From Bacteroidaceae bacterium (GTDB taxonomy: Bacteria; Bacteroidota; Bacteroidia; Bacteroidales; Barnesiellaceae_A), in NCBI GenBank assembly GCA_017531985.1, contig JAFXJY010000031.1, forward strand, positions 1-54,504: DNA of 54,504 bases, written 5' to 3'. Positions within the stretch are counted from its first letter, which is position 1. Each line of letters opens with the position of its first letter. Made by a program: the position numbers and the translations under genes. Below are positions 13,537 through 22,168 of the stretch, piece by piece. The notes beneath the pieces are model-generated. The model was not told the origin of the DNA. It did not search any database and saw only the letters and a program-made list of their open reading frames with translations.

Positions 13537-16158
13537 ATGGCTAAGAAAATCGTAGAGACACCGTTGATGAAACAATACATCGAGATGAAAGCAAAGCATC
13601 CCGATGCTATATTGCTATTCCGAGTAGGCGATTTTTACGAAACTTTCAGCGATGACGCCATCATTACATCCGAGATATTGGGCATCACGCTCACACGACG
13701 AGCCAATGGAGTGGCTCAATCGGTCGAGCTGGCAGGATTCCCTCATCATGCCTTAGATACCTATCTGCCCAAGTTGGTGCGTGCCGGTAAGCGTGTAGCT
13801 ATATGCGAGCAACTCGAAGATCCCAAGCTGACCAAAAAACTTGTAAAACGCGGTATTACCGAACTGGTGACTCCGGGAGTATCTATCAACGACAACATTC
13901 TCAATCATCGCGAAAATAACTTCCTTGCCGGCATACACATGGGCAAGAGTGGTTGTGGTGTGGCATTCCTTGATATCTCGACCGGTGAGTATCTGGCAGC
14001 CGAAGGGTCGTACGATTATATCGAAAAACTTCTCAACAACTTTGCCCCCAAAGAGGTTCTTGTCGAGCGAGACAAGCATCGTCGTTTTGAAGAACGATTC
14101 GGTTCTCGATTTTTTACTTACGACATGGACGATTGGGTATTTACCGAGGATGCTGCCACCGATAAGTTATTGCACCACTTCGGTACACACAATCTCAAAG
14201 GTTTCGGTATTCACAATCAGCCCAATGCTATCATTGCCGCGGGGGCTATACTCTACTACCTCGATATTACACAACACACACACATCGATCATATTACATC
14301 GTTGTCACGCATCGAAGAGGAGAAGTTTGTACGGCTCGATAAGTTTACCATTCACAGCCTCGAACTTGTCGACACCATGAACGAAGGAGGTAAAAGTCTG
14401 CTCGATATTATTGACAACACCATCAGTCCTATGGGAGCCCGCATGCTGCGTCGTTGGGTAGTCTTTCCGTTGAAGGATGTTACACCCATCAATGAGCGTC
14501 TTGATGGTGTCGAATACTTTTTCCGCCATCCCGAGGTTGAAGAGTCGCTCATACCCCAGCTCACACTCATTGGCGACATAGAACGCATTATATCGAAGGT
14601 AGCGGTAGGTCGCATCACTCCGCGTGAGATGGTGCAACTGCGTGTCGCTCTCACCGCCATTGCTCCTATCAAGGAATTGTGTGCAGCAGCTACCGGTACA
14701 ACACTGTTGCAACAAATAGGTGAGTTACTTAACCCCTGTACTCAGATATGTGAACGCATCACCCGCGAGATAAATCCCGATGCCCCGACACTGCTCAACA
14801 AAGGTAGTATCATCAATCGTGGAGTCAATGAAGAACTCGATTCACTGCGTGAGATAGCCTATTCAGGCAAAGATTATCTGCTGCGATTACAACAGAAAGA
14901 GGCCGAGCGGACTGAAATTCCCAGCCTTAAAATCAGCTACAACAATGTCTTTGGTTACTACATCGAAGTACGCAATACCCACAAGGACAAAGTACCAGCC
15001 GAGTGGATACGCAAGCAGACACTTGTCAATGCCGAACGATACATCACACAAGAACTCAAAGAGTACGAAGAGAAAATACTGGGTGCCGAAGAGCGAATCC
15101 TTGCCTTGGAGAGCCGCATATTCAACGATCTTGTACTATCATTGGGCGAACATATTGCTGCCATACAACTCAATGCCAACCTGATAGCCCGTCTCGACTG
15201 CTTGCTGTCGTTTGTCAGGGTGGCTCGCGAAAATCGCTATATACGCCCCGAGGTTAACGACTCGCTTGATATAGAGATTACCGAGGGACGACATCCTGTT
15301 ATCGAGAAGCAACTGCCTCCCGGTGAGTGCTATGTATCCAATTCAGTGTCGATGGGTAACGACTCGCAGCAGATAATCATGATAACAGGTCCTAACATGG
15401 CGGGTAAGTCGGCTCTGTTGCGACAGACAGCCCTCATTGTACTCATGGCTCAGATAGGATGTTATGTGCCGGCACAAGCTGCTCGCATAGGCATTGTCGA
15501 TAAGATATTTACTCGTGTAGGAGCTTCCGACAATATATCGGTGGGCGAGAGTACCTTCATGGTGGAGATGAACGAGGCTGCCAATATCCTCAACAACATA
15601 TCGGAGCGAAGTCTCATACTCTTCGATGAGTTGGGACGTGGCACAAGTACCTACGATGGTATCTCCATTGCGTGGGCTATTGTCGAGCATATTCATGAAC
15701 ATCCCAAAGCACAAGCCAAGACGCTCTTTGCAACACACTATCATGAATTGAACGAGATGGAACGTTCCTACAAACGCATTGCCAACTACAATGTGTCGGT
15801 GCGAGAGGCCGATGGCAAAGTCATCTTCTTACGCAAGTTGGTGCGTGGTGGCAGCGAACATAGTTTCGGTATTCATGTTGCCAAGTTGGCTGGTATGCCA
15901 CAGAGTATTGTGAAGCGTGCCGAACAGATACTTAAACAACTCGAAACCGACAACCGTCAGAGTGGTATCTCCAAGAAACCGACTGCCGAACTGGCGTCGA
16001 CTCGCGGGGGCATGCAACTGAGTTTCTTTCAGCTCGACGATCCTGTCTTGTCGCAGATTCGCGACGAAATTCTTCACACCGACATCAATAACCTTACTCC
16101 GGTGGAAGCTCTTAACAAACTCAACGACATCAAGAAAATCATTACCGGTAAGGGATGA
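13537..16158 (+). CDS. mutS: DNA mismatch repair protein MutS
   Basis: Recognises mispaired bases and recruits MutL. The mismatch-reading F-x-E motif is present as F33-Y34-E35 in the N-terminal domain ([10 protein letters not shown]). The C-terminal ATPase has Walker A GPNMAGKS at residues 618-625, then [11 protein letters not shown], Walker [13 protein letters not shown], and the [10 protein letters not shown] switch. At 873 residues the length is standard for MutS1. The start ATG at 13537 is followed by the usual [20 protein letters not shown]. It is transcribed alone, from the promoter at 13374 with a structured leader. Confidence 0.97.
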   Translation: MAKKIVETPLMKQYIEMKAKHPDAILLFRVGDFYETFSDDAIITSEILGITLTRRANGVAQSVELAGFPHHALDTYLPKLVRAGKRVAICEQLEDPKLTKKLVKRGITELVTPGVSINDNILNHRENNFLAGIHMGKSGCGVAFLDISTGEYLAAEGSYDYIEKLLNNFAPKEVLVERDKHRRFEERFGSRFFTYDMDDWVFTEDAATDKLLHHFGTHNLKGFGIHNQPNAIIAAGAILYYLDITQHTHIDHITSLSRIEEEKFVRLDKFTIHSLELVDTMNEGGKSLLDIIDNTISPMGARMLRRWVVFPLKDVTPINERLDGVEYFFRHPEVEESLIPQLTLIGDIERIISKVAVGRITPREMVQLRVALTAIAPIKELCAAATGTTLLQQIGELLNPCTQICERITREINPDAPTLLNKGSIINRGVNEELDSLREIAYSGKDYLLRLQQKEAERTEIPSLKISYNNVFGYYIEVRNTHKDKVPAEWIRKQTLVNAERYITQELKEYEEKILGAEERILALESRIFNDLVLSLGEHIAAIQLNANLIARLDCLLSFVRVARENRYIRPEVNDSLDIEITEGRHPVIEKQLPPGECYVSNSVSMGNDSQQIIMITGPNMAGKSALLRQTALIVLMAQIGCYVPAQAARIGIVDKIFTRVGASDNISVGESTFMVEMNEAANILNNISERSLILFDELGRGTSTYDGISIAWAIVEHIHEHPKAQAKTLFATHYHELNEMERSYKRIANYNVSVREADGKVIFLRKLVRGGSEHSFGIHVAKLAGMPQSIVKRAEQILKQLETDNRQSGISKKPTAELASTRGGMQLSFFQLDDPVLSQIRDEILHTDINNLTPVEALNKLNDIKKIITGKG

Positions 16159-16195
16159 TACAAGTAACACGCTCACTCATTGGGAAGAAAACAGA

Positions 16196-16222
16196 AGAGA
16201 CTCGCCACAATGACGAGTCTCT
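16196..16222 (+). terminator. Hairpin between mutS and the convergent gene
   Basis: AGAGACTCG (16196-16204) is the exact reverse complement of CGAGTCTCT (16214-16222), with a 9-base loop. It lies 37 bases after the mutS stop. There is no strong T-run on either side, so it may work as a weak bidirectional terminator for mutS and the convergent secreted-protein gene. Confidence 0.5.
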
Positions 16223-16296
16223 CTGTGTATATGAGTTGTAGCCACGCACTGTTGTGCGTTAAGAGTATGCCTCGTTATGACAGAGACACCTACTCA

Positions 16297-18177
16297 TTAG
16301 CGTACTACCTTGCGAACGTTATCGCCACAGCGAACGATGTAGATACCACCGTTCAAGCCACGAAGGTCGATGTTGTCGTTACCGCGAGCTACCACAGCAC
16401 CGCTCATATTGTACACCTCGATAGCACCTTCGGCCGAAACTACGCCATAAGCGTAAGTGATACCGTTGGCAACCTCTACATCCTTGATGGCTGTTTGAAT
16501 ATCGTCGAAGTTTACCCATTCACCACTGTGATTCCAGCCGGTAATTTTATACACTTCGCCATCATAGGTAAGAGGACCTGCTTCGTTCCACGAATTGATA
16601 GCAACCATTTCAGTTGCACTGGCACTCATACGGTGGAAAGTAACGTGGGTATATACCGGCATATCCTCAGCCTTGGCACGAGCAGGAGCTGCTGCATTCT
16701 CAGGTACATTGTATTGTGAGAGGTAGAAGAGTACATAGTTGGTAGCAAGCATTTCACCTTTTACCCATGTATAGGCACCGGTATTCTTGTTTTGGAAGTA
16801 AGCAGCAAACCATGCACCATCCTTTTTCCAGTCCTCGTTAGGATAGAGGAAGTAGTTAGTCTCACAAAGGATGTTTTCTTCGTAATAAACACTATTCTTT
16901 ACGATAGACATAGAGTTACAATCTTTATTGACAGTGATTGTGACATTGCTTGCACCACCACCCCATTTGATATTAGCACCTTCGGCTTTCAATGCGTATG
17001 TACCGAAAGTAATGGCTTCTTCCGAAGCATAACCATATTTGTTGTTCCAATTGTCAGCAGGAGTAAAGAGGAACTCTGCATTAGCCTCCAAGTCGCCTGT
17101 CCATGAGAATGTTTCGCTTTCGGCATCCCATGTCATAAGGGTATTGTGTCCCCAACCATTCATTGTTCCTACAATGTACAAAATGGGGTCTGCGGGTTCA
17201 ACGGGATCGGTAGAACCATCTGTAACAATAGTCATGGTCTTGAAATCGGCAGCAACGGTAATTGTCATTTCACAAGTACCACCTGTCCATTTCATGTTGG
17301 CACCATTGTTTGTAAGATTGTAAGTACCGGCTTGTGAAATGCTACCTGCACCTCCGTATGATTCAGACCAATCGCCATAACGGTCAATCTTAAACTCTCC
17401 GTTAGTCATGGTTCCTGTCCAGCTATATGTACCATCGGCAGCCATACTCATAAAGTAATCATCGGACGAAGCCCATCCATTCATCTCACCTCTGAGATAG
17501 ATACCATGTTTATTTACAGTCAAACCTTGTGTGGCACGAGCTTTCTCTTCATTACCTACCATGCAAATGGCAACAACGGTGTATTCGCCGGCAACAGTGG
17601 GTGTCCATGTGAGATTATCAGAGCCGTTGGCAACAACACTCTCTGCATCTGATACTTGAATGCTGATGGTATAATCGGCAGGTTCATTTTCTGTTACACG
17701 TGCTTCCATTGTAACTTCTTCATTCACATATACCGATTCGGGGGTTATTGTAAGTTCGAGAACAGGCTCGCCTGCAACAGGGGGTGTGTAAACACTCCAA
17801 GTACCACCGCCACTATCCCAAGTACCGCTTTTTACGGTATAATGATTATTGGTACCATCATAGGTCAAGTCACTGGTTTGGTTCCATTTGTTATTCCAGT
17901 TATTTGCTGATGCACTGGGGTTCATGCGGCAGAAGATAAGATTACTCCATGAGCCGGATGGAACTGTTACTTGATACAAGTCTGTTTCTCCTTCTACCTT
18001 GGTCATTGATGCCCAAGTGTTGCCATTATTTCCAAAGAAATAAACGGCAAAGCGAGCATTAGATTGTTTCCAGTTGCTATTGGGTGTAAGATATAAAACC
18101 TCACCACCTGTCATCGTTACAGCCATTGCCGGAAGAACGAGCAAAAGGGCTAACAATAAAGTTGTAAATTTTTTCAT
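16297..18177 (-). CDS. Secreted multi-module carbohydrate-binding protein with T9SS tail
   Basis: A 626-residue non-catalytic protein. Signal peptide 1-19 (LLVLPAMA). Modules in order: A1, about 20-132 (VLYLTPNSNWKQSNARFAVY, FCRMNPSA, LTYDG); an Ig-like domain, about 137-222; B1, about 224-320 (IYLRGEMNGW); B2, about 330-428 (LYIVGTMNGW); A2, about 433-557 (YFLYPNEDWKKDGAWFAAYF, FHRMSAS, LTYDG); then a type A T9SS domain, about 565-626, ending GGIYIVRCGDNVRKVVR. B1 and B2 resemble the SusE/SusF starch-binding fold; A1 and A2 are related to each other. It probably captures glucan for the amylase at 5378. It is monocistronic with its own promoter. The type of sugar bound is inferred. Confidence 0.8.
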   Translation of the reverse strand: MKKFTTLLLALLLVLPAMAVTMTGGEVLYLTPNSNWKQSNARFAVYFFGNNGNTWASMTKVEGETDLYQVTVPSGSWSNLIFCRMNPSASANNWNNKWNQTSDLTYDGTNNHYTVKSGTWDSGGGTWSVYTPPVAGEPVLELTITPESVYVNEEVTMEARVTENEPADYTISIQVSDAESVVANGSDNLTWTPTVAGEYTVVAICMVGNEEKARATQGLTVNKHGIYLRGEMNGWASSDDYFMSMAADGTYSWTGTMTNGEFKIDRYGDWSESYGGAGSISQAGTYNLTNNGANMKWTGGTCEMTITVAADFKTMTIVTDGSTDPVEPADPILYIVGTMNGWGHNTLMTWDAESETFSWTGDLEANAEFLFTPADNWNNKYGYASEEAITFGTYALKAEGANIKWGGGASNVTITVNKDCNSMSIVKNSVYYEENILCETNYFLYPNEDWKKDGAWFAAYFQNKNTGAYTWVKGEMLATNYVLFYLSQYNVPENAAAPARAKAEDMPVYTHVTFHRMSASATEMVAINSWNEAGPLTYDGEVYKITGWNHSGEWVNFDDIQTAIKDVEVANGITYAYGVVSAEGAIEVYNMSGAVVARGNDNIDLRGLNGGIYIVRCGDNVRKVVR

Positions 18178-18229
18178 TGTAGTTGTGTTTTAAGAAGTTT
18201 ATTTTATAGTTTATATTTCAATAAGAATG

Positions 18230-18257
18230 TTTTACCCCTCAGAGGGTGGTGGTAAAA
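18230..18257 (-). promoter_or_regulatory. Hairpin at the 5' end of the carbohydrate-binding protein message
   Basis: TTTTACC (18230-18236) pairs with GGTAAAA (18251-18257), with an inner CCCT/AGGG stem. The predicted transcript start is near 18257, so the message would begin with this stem-loop. Such 5'-terminal stems often protect mRNA; a regulatory role is also possible. Confidence 0.45.
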
Positions 18258-18262
18258 TCAAG

Positions 18263-18295
18263 CAAATGTAATATATTTTTTTGAGATATAACCAA
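18263..18295 (-). promoter_or_regulatory. Promoter of the carbohydrate-binding protein gene
   Basis: On the minus strand TACATTTG (18270 down to 18263) follows TTGG (18295-18292) after 21 bases. The -7 box is exact and the -33 box a near match. The ATG at 18177 gives a leader of about 80 bases. Confidence 0.6.
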
Positions 18296-18376
18296 CGAGG
18301 TGTATAAAATGTTTAATAAATCGTAAAATGCAATGTAATATTACAATATTTATGATGGTGGAGGGGTAAATATACA

Positions 18377-18407
18377 ACAATCGGCATGACCAAGCCATGC
18401 CGATTGT
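18377..18407. terminator. Strong hairpin downstream of pckA
   Basis: ACAATCGGCATG (18377-18388) is the exact reverse complement of CATGCCGATTGT (18396-18407), with a 7-base loop. On the minus strand it lies about 73 bases after the pckA stop. There is no long T-run, so termination may be factor-assisted. Confidence 0.55.
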
Positions 18408-18431
18408 ATGATTGTTTACTATGTTGTTGCG

Positions 18432-18470
18432 TCGATAGTTACTTGGCAGTACTGCCTTGGTTACTATCGA
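18432..18470. repeat. Nested palindrome just after pckA
   Basis: Outer arms TCGATAGT (18432-18439) and ACTATCGA (18463-18470) surround the perfect 12-base palindrome GGCAGTACTGCC (18445-18456), nearly on the same axis. It begins 10 bases beyond the pckA stop codon on the minus strand and could form a long 3' stem or a cruciform. Confidence 0.45.
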
Positions 18471-18479
18471 TGATAACTC

Positions 18480-20087
18480 TTAGAGTTGAGGACCGGCAGC
18501 TACGAGAGCCTTACCAGCTTCGTTACCGGTGAACTTGTTGAAGTTCTTGATGAAGCGACCGGCGAGGTCCTTGGCTTTTTCCTCCCATTCGCATGCACAT
18601 CTGTAAGTGTCGCGAGGGTCAAGGATGGCGGGGTCAACACCGGGCAACTCGGTGGGAACGGTGAATGAGAAGTAGGGTATAACCTTGGTGGGTGCTTTGT
18701 CGATCGAACCGTCGAGGATGGCATCAATGATACCGCGAGTGTCGCGGATGGAGATACGCTTGCCTGTTCCGTTCCAACCGGTGTTCACGAGGTAGGCCTT
18801 GGCACCTGATTGTTCCATTTTCTTTACCAACTCCTCGGCATACTTGGTGGGGTGCAATGACAAGAATGCTGCACCGAAGCAAGCTGAGAATGTGGGTGTA
18901 GGCTCGGTAATACCACGCTCAGTACCTGCCAACTTGGCTGTGAAGCCCGAGAGGAAGTAGTACTTGGTCTGCTCGGCATTGAGGATAGATACGGGAGGCA
19001 ATACACCGAAAGCATCGGCCGAGAGGAAGATTACGCTCTTGGCAGCCGGACCTTTCGATTGAGGACGTACGATGTTGTCGATATGGTAGATGGGGTACGA
19101 TACGCGAGTGTTCTCGGTAACTGACTTATCAGCGAAGTCGATATGACCATCGGCATCGACAGTAACGTTTTCAAGGAGGGCATCACGCTTGATGGCGTTG
19201 TAAATGTCGGGTTCGTTTTCTTTGCTGAGGTTGATAACCTTGGCATAGCAACCACCCTCGAAGTTGAACACACCTTCGTCATCCCAGCCATGCTCGTCGT
19301 CGCCGATAAGCAGACGTTTGGGGTCGGTCGAGAGGGTTGTCTTACCTGTACCTGAGAGACCGAAGAAGATAGCAGTGTTCTCATTGTTCATGTCGGTATT
19401 GGCCGAGCAGTGCATTGAGGCCATGCCACGCAAGGGGAGAAGATAGTTCATGATAGAGAACATACCTTTTTTCATCTCACCACCGTACCATGTGTTGATG
19501 ATGACTTGTTCTTTGCTGGTGAGGTTGAATACAACGGCTGTCTCGCTGTTGAGTCCGAGTTCTTTCCAGTTTTCAACCTTGGCTTTCGAAGCATTATAGA
19601 CAACGAAGTCGGGTTCGCCATAGTTGGCCAACTCTTCGGCTGTGGGACGGATAAACATGTTGGTCACGAAGTGAGCTTGCCAAGCAACCTCAACGATAAA
19701 ACGCACTTTGAGACGAGAGTTTTCGTTAGCACCGCAGAAAGTGTCGACAACGTAGAGTTTCTTGTTCGACAACTCGTTGATGGCGAGTTCTTTCAGGGCA
19801 GCCCATGTCTCTTGCGAAACGGGCTTGTTATCGTTTTTATATTCTTCGGAAGTCCACCAAACGGTATTTTTAGAAACTTCGTCGTACACGAAAAATTTGT
19901 CCTTGGGCGAACGTCCGGTGTAGATACCGGTCATTACGTTAACAGCACCCAATTCGGTAACTTGACCTACTTCGTAACCTTCGAGACCGGGAAGAGTCTC
20001 CTCGGCAAAGAGTTGGTCGTAAGAGGGGTTGTGCAGTACCTCGGTTGTTCCGCTGATACCGTACTTAGTAAGATCTAATGTTGCCAT
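18480..20087 (-). CDS. pckA: Phosphoenolpyruvate carboxykinase (ATP)
   Basis: Interconverts oxaloacetate + ATP and PEP + CO2 + ADP. In fermenting Bacteroidales it runs mainly toward oxaloacetate, feeding the succinate branch with FrdCAB (44364-47836). Diagnostic segments are the kinase-1a/P-loop [13 protein letters not shown], the following [20 protein letters not shown] with metal-binding aspartates, [12 protein letters not shown], and [13 protein letters not shown] near the N-terminus. The start ATG at 20087 ([11 protein letters not shown]) gives 535 residues, the usual length; an upstream in-frame ATG at 20096 would add only MKK. A monocistronic unit. Confidence 0.96.
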   Translation of the reverse strand: MATLDLTKYGISGTTEVLHNPSYDQLFAEETLPGLEGYEVGQVTELGAVNVMTGIYTGRSPKDKFFVYDEVSKNTVWWTSEEYKNDNKPVSQETWAALKELAINELSNKKLYVVDTFCGANENSRLKVRFIVEVAWQAHFVTNMFIRPTAEELANYGEPDFVVYNASKAKVENWKELGLNSETAVVFNLTSKEQVIINTWYGGEMKKGMFSIMNYLLPLRGMASMHCSANTDMNNENTAIFFGLSGTGKTTLSTDPKRLLIGDDEHGWDDEGVFNFEGGCYAKVINLSKENEPDIYNAIKRDALLENVTVDADGHIDFADKSVTENTRVSYPIYHIDNIVRPQSKGPAAKSVIFLSADAFGVLPPVSILNAEQTKYYFLSGFTAKLAGTERGITEPTPTFSACFGAAFLSLHPTKYAEELVKKMEQSGAKAYLVNTGWNGTGKRISIRDTRGIIDAILDGSIDKAPTKVIPYFSFTVPTELPGVDPAILDPRDTYRCACEWEEKAKDLAGRFIKNFNKFTGNEAGKALVAAGPQL

Positions 20088-20160
20088 TTTTTTCAATCGT
20101 TTTTGTTTATTGTTTTATGAAATCTTTTTTACCTATTGTTCACCTTTTCGTTAGGTGTTG

Positions 20161-20168
20161 CAAAAATA
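20161..20168 (-). promoter_or_regulatory. -7 box of pckA
   Basis: CAAAAATA on the plus strand reads TATTTTTG on the minus strand, a full TAnnTTTG match, 74 bases upstream of the pckA start. The -33 element is not evident. Confidence 0.5.
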
Positions 20169-20336
20169 ATAAATTTTCGTCAAGTCTCTTATCTGTTAGA
20201 GAATTATTTCCTCAATAGATGCTAAAATTATTAAAACGCGGGAGCGGTTGCTAAGTGTGGTTGACAAAAACGGAGACAAGCCTCATGCGATGTGTGGCAA
20301 CGTGTTTTGCCGTGCGAAAAATAAACATGATTTTAT

Positions 20337-20367
20337 TTTGTCGCTCTGTTGTGTTGTGCTATCTTTG
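20337..20367 (+). promoter_or_regulatory. Consensus promoter before the flavodoxin-ferredoxin gene
   Basis: TTTG (20337-20340), 19 bases, TATCTTTG (20360-20367): a perfect match to the Bacteroidetes consensus. Transcription would begin near 20373, which makes ATG 20400 more likely than ATG 20373 as the translation start. Confidence 0.8.
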
Positions 20368-20399
20368 TGGGTATGAAAATAACATCTACAACAATAATA

Positions 20400-21194
20400 A
20401 TGTTTTCGCCCACAGGTACATCGCGAAAGGTGGCGACAGCCGTAGCCGAAGGTTGCCGATGTGCCTCACATGTGGTGGATGCCACTTATGGCACACCCAC
20501 AGGGCTGACTTTCGGTAGAGAGTCGTTGGTATTTATGGCAGTGCCGGTGTATGGTGGCAAGGTAGCTCCTACGGCATTGCAACGTTGCGAACAGATGACC
20601 GGCGATGGCACTCCCATTGTATTGATGGTAGTCTATGGCAACAGAGCCTACGAGGGTGCGTTGGAGCAACTTGCCCAGTTTGTAAGTGAGCGAGGCTTTG
20701 TGCCTGTTGCAGCAGGAGCCTTTGTGGGCGAACATTCGTATAGTACCTCTGCAACACCCATTGCAGTGGGTCGCCCCGATGCCCAAGACCTGACCGATGC
20801 TCGGACATGGGGAAAGGCTATCAGGGAAAAAATCGATGGCTTGTCGAAAGTCGAAGCTGTGGACGTGTCGCACTTGAAGCACCCCGACAATTCGCCTATA
20901 TCGATGTTGCGATTTATGCAGTTTGTGATGCAGCAGCGAGTTGCGAAAGATGGTGTAAAGCCCCTACCGGTAACCGATGCCGAGTTGTGTCGCCGTTGTG
21001 GTAAGTGTGTGCGTCTGTGTCCCACCGGAGCTATTGATGTGCATGACTACCTGCACACCGATGCCGAGCGTTGTATCAAGTGCTGTGCCTGTGTGAAGGG
21101 TTGTCCGGTAAAGGCTCGTACCTTTACAACGCCTTATGCTCCCATACTCTCGGAGTGTTTCGATAAGAGAAAGTCACCGGTAACGCTATTGTAA
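20400..21194 (+). CDS. Flavodoxin-ferredoxin (EFR1-type) redox protein
   Basis: The N-terminal flavodoxin-like domain begins with the FMN phosphate loop MFSPTGTSRKVA and has VFMAVPVYGGKVAPTAL and VLMVVYGNRAYEGAL. The C-terminal part holds two 4Fe-4S motifs: CRRCGKCVRLCPTGAI and CIKCCACVKGCPVKAR. This matches the EFR1-family ferrodoxins, soluble electron carriers or reductases of anaerobes. From ATG 20400 it is 264 residues; ATG 20373 would add MKITSTTII but lies at the predicted transcript start. Its stop overlaps the start of the WYL regulator gene (TAATG), so the two are translationally coupled. Confidence 0.88.
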   Translation: MFSPTGTSRKVATAVAEGCRCASHVVDATYGTPTGLTFGRESLVFMAVPVYGGKVAPTALQRCEQMTGDGTPIVLMVVYGNRAYEGALEQLAQFVSERGFVPVAAGAFVGEHSYSTSATPIAVGRPDAQDLTDARTWGKAIREKIDGLSKVEAVDVSHLKHPDNSPISMLRFMQFVMQQRVAKDGVKPLPVTDAELCRRCGKCVRLCPTGAIDVHDYLHTDAERCIKCCACVKGCPVKARTFTTPYAPILSECFDKRKSPVTLL

Positions 21195-22087
21195 TGTCAC
21201 CCCATATTCTACAACGCTATCTGTGGTTTTTCGACACAGTGTGGCGATATAAGCGTATCACTCGCAGTGACATTGAGCGACTGTGGATGCAGAGTGACTT
21301 GTCGAATGGTCGTTCGATGACACGTCGCACTTTCTATAACTATCGCGAAGGTGCCGAAATAATGTTCGATGTGAATATCAAGTGCGACCCGGTGACGTAT
21401 GAATATTACATTGAACCAATTGATGTCGAATCGACTCGCGACTTGCAACAATGGCTGTTTGACACGTTATCGGTCAACTATGTGGCTCGTCACAGTGCCG
21501 ACATGTCGCAACGCATCCTACCCGATAAGATACCTTCGGGCAACGACTATTTGTCGGTCATCGTCGGTGCGATGAAGGAGTGTCGTGTGATGCGTGTAGG
21601 GTATCATGCCTTTTGGAAAATGGAGCCTCAGGAGGTGTTGTTAGAACCTTATTTTGTGAAGTCATTCCGCAAGCGATGGTATGTTGTGGGATATAACAGA
21701 ATTGATGGTCAGGTAAAGACTTATGCACTTGATCGCATTGTCGATATTGCATTGTCGACTGAGCCATATGAGATGCCTGCCGATTTTGTTCCCAAGGAGT
21801 ATTTTGCCCACGCCTTTGGAGTGATGCGAGGAGAACACGTTGAGGATATACGTTTGCGTGTAACCCCACGGCAAGCACAATACCTTCGAGCATTACCCCT
21901 GCATGAGTCGCAGCAAGAGTGTGAAGTGGCCGACCACTATGTCGACTTTACCTATCGCATGTATGTTACTTACGACCTTGTGCAAGAGTTAATGTCGCTG
22001 GGTCGCGAGGTAGAAGTGATAGCTCCACAATCGTTGCGGGAGGAGTTACGCAATAAGTTGCAGGCGGCTGTGGAGTTATATAAGTAG
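21194..22087 (+). CDS. WYL-domain transcriptional regulator
   Basis: A 297-residue cytoplasmic regulator. Residues 1-60 hold an atypical helix-turn-helix (YKRITRSDIERLWMQSDLSN, RRTFYNYREGAEIMFD). The WYL domain follows at about 115-230 (IVGAMKECRVMRVGYHAF, EPYFVKSFRKRWYVVGYN, KTYALDRIVDIAL), then a C-terminal WCX-type extension. WYL domains usually bind nucleic acids or nucleotides to sense cell state. ATG 21194 overlaps the stop of the EFR1 gene, so it is coexpressed with it and may control it. The target is unknown. Confidence 0.88.
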   Translation: MSPHILQRYLWFFDTVWRYKRITRSDIERLWMQSDLSNGRSMTRRTFYNYREGAEIMFDVNIKCDPVTYEYYIEPIDVESTRDLQQWLFDTLSVNYVARHSADMSQRILPDKIPSGNDYLSVIVGAMKECRVMRVGYHAFWKMEPQEVLLEPYFVKSFRKRWYVVGYNRIDGQVKTYALDRIVDIALSTEPYEMPADFVPKEYFAHAFGVMRGEHVEDIRLRVTPRQAQYLRALPLHESQQECEVADHYVDFTYRMYVTYDLVQELMSLGREVEVIAPQSLREELRNKLQAAVELYK

Positions 22088-22115
22088 TGGTGTCGATGTT
22101 ACACCTATATAGCAC

Positions 22116-22144
22116 ACACCCCATCGGGTAGTCCGATGGGGTGT
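22116..22144. terminator. Bidirectional terminator
   Basis: ACACCCCATCGG (22116-22127) pairs with CCGATGGGGTGT (22133-22144) around a 5-base loop, placed between the convergent WYL and SulP genes. The strong GC-rich stem suits both transcripts. Confidence 0.7.
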
Positions 22145-22168
22145 GCTGTATAAGAATCTCTTGTAAAA

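Larger units (their letters stand above)
18178..18479. other. Intergenic region between the T9SS cargo gene and pckA
   Basis: About 300 bases without a gene. It holds the promoter and 5' stem-loop of the minus-strand cargo gene (18230-18295) and two inverted repeats that follow pckA (18377-18407 and 18432-18470). Nothing else was seen. Confidence 0.6.
20097..20399. other. Divergent intergenic region (pckA / flavodoxin-ferredoxin gene)
   Basis: About 300 bases holding promoters for both directions: a minus-strand -7 box TATTTTTG (20168 down to 20161) for pckA, with no clear -33 partner, and the complete plus-strand promoter at 20337-20367. The middle shows no further structure. Confidence 0.5.
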
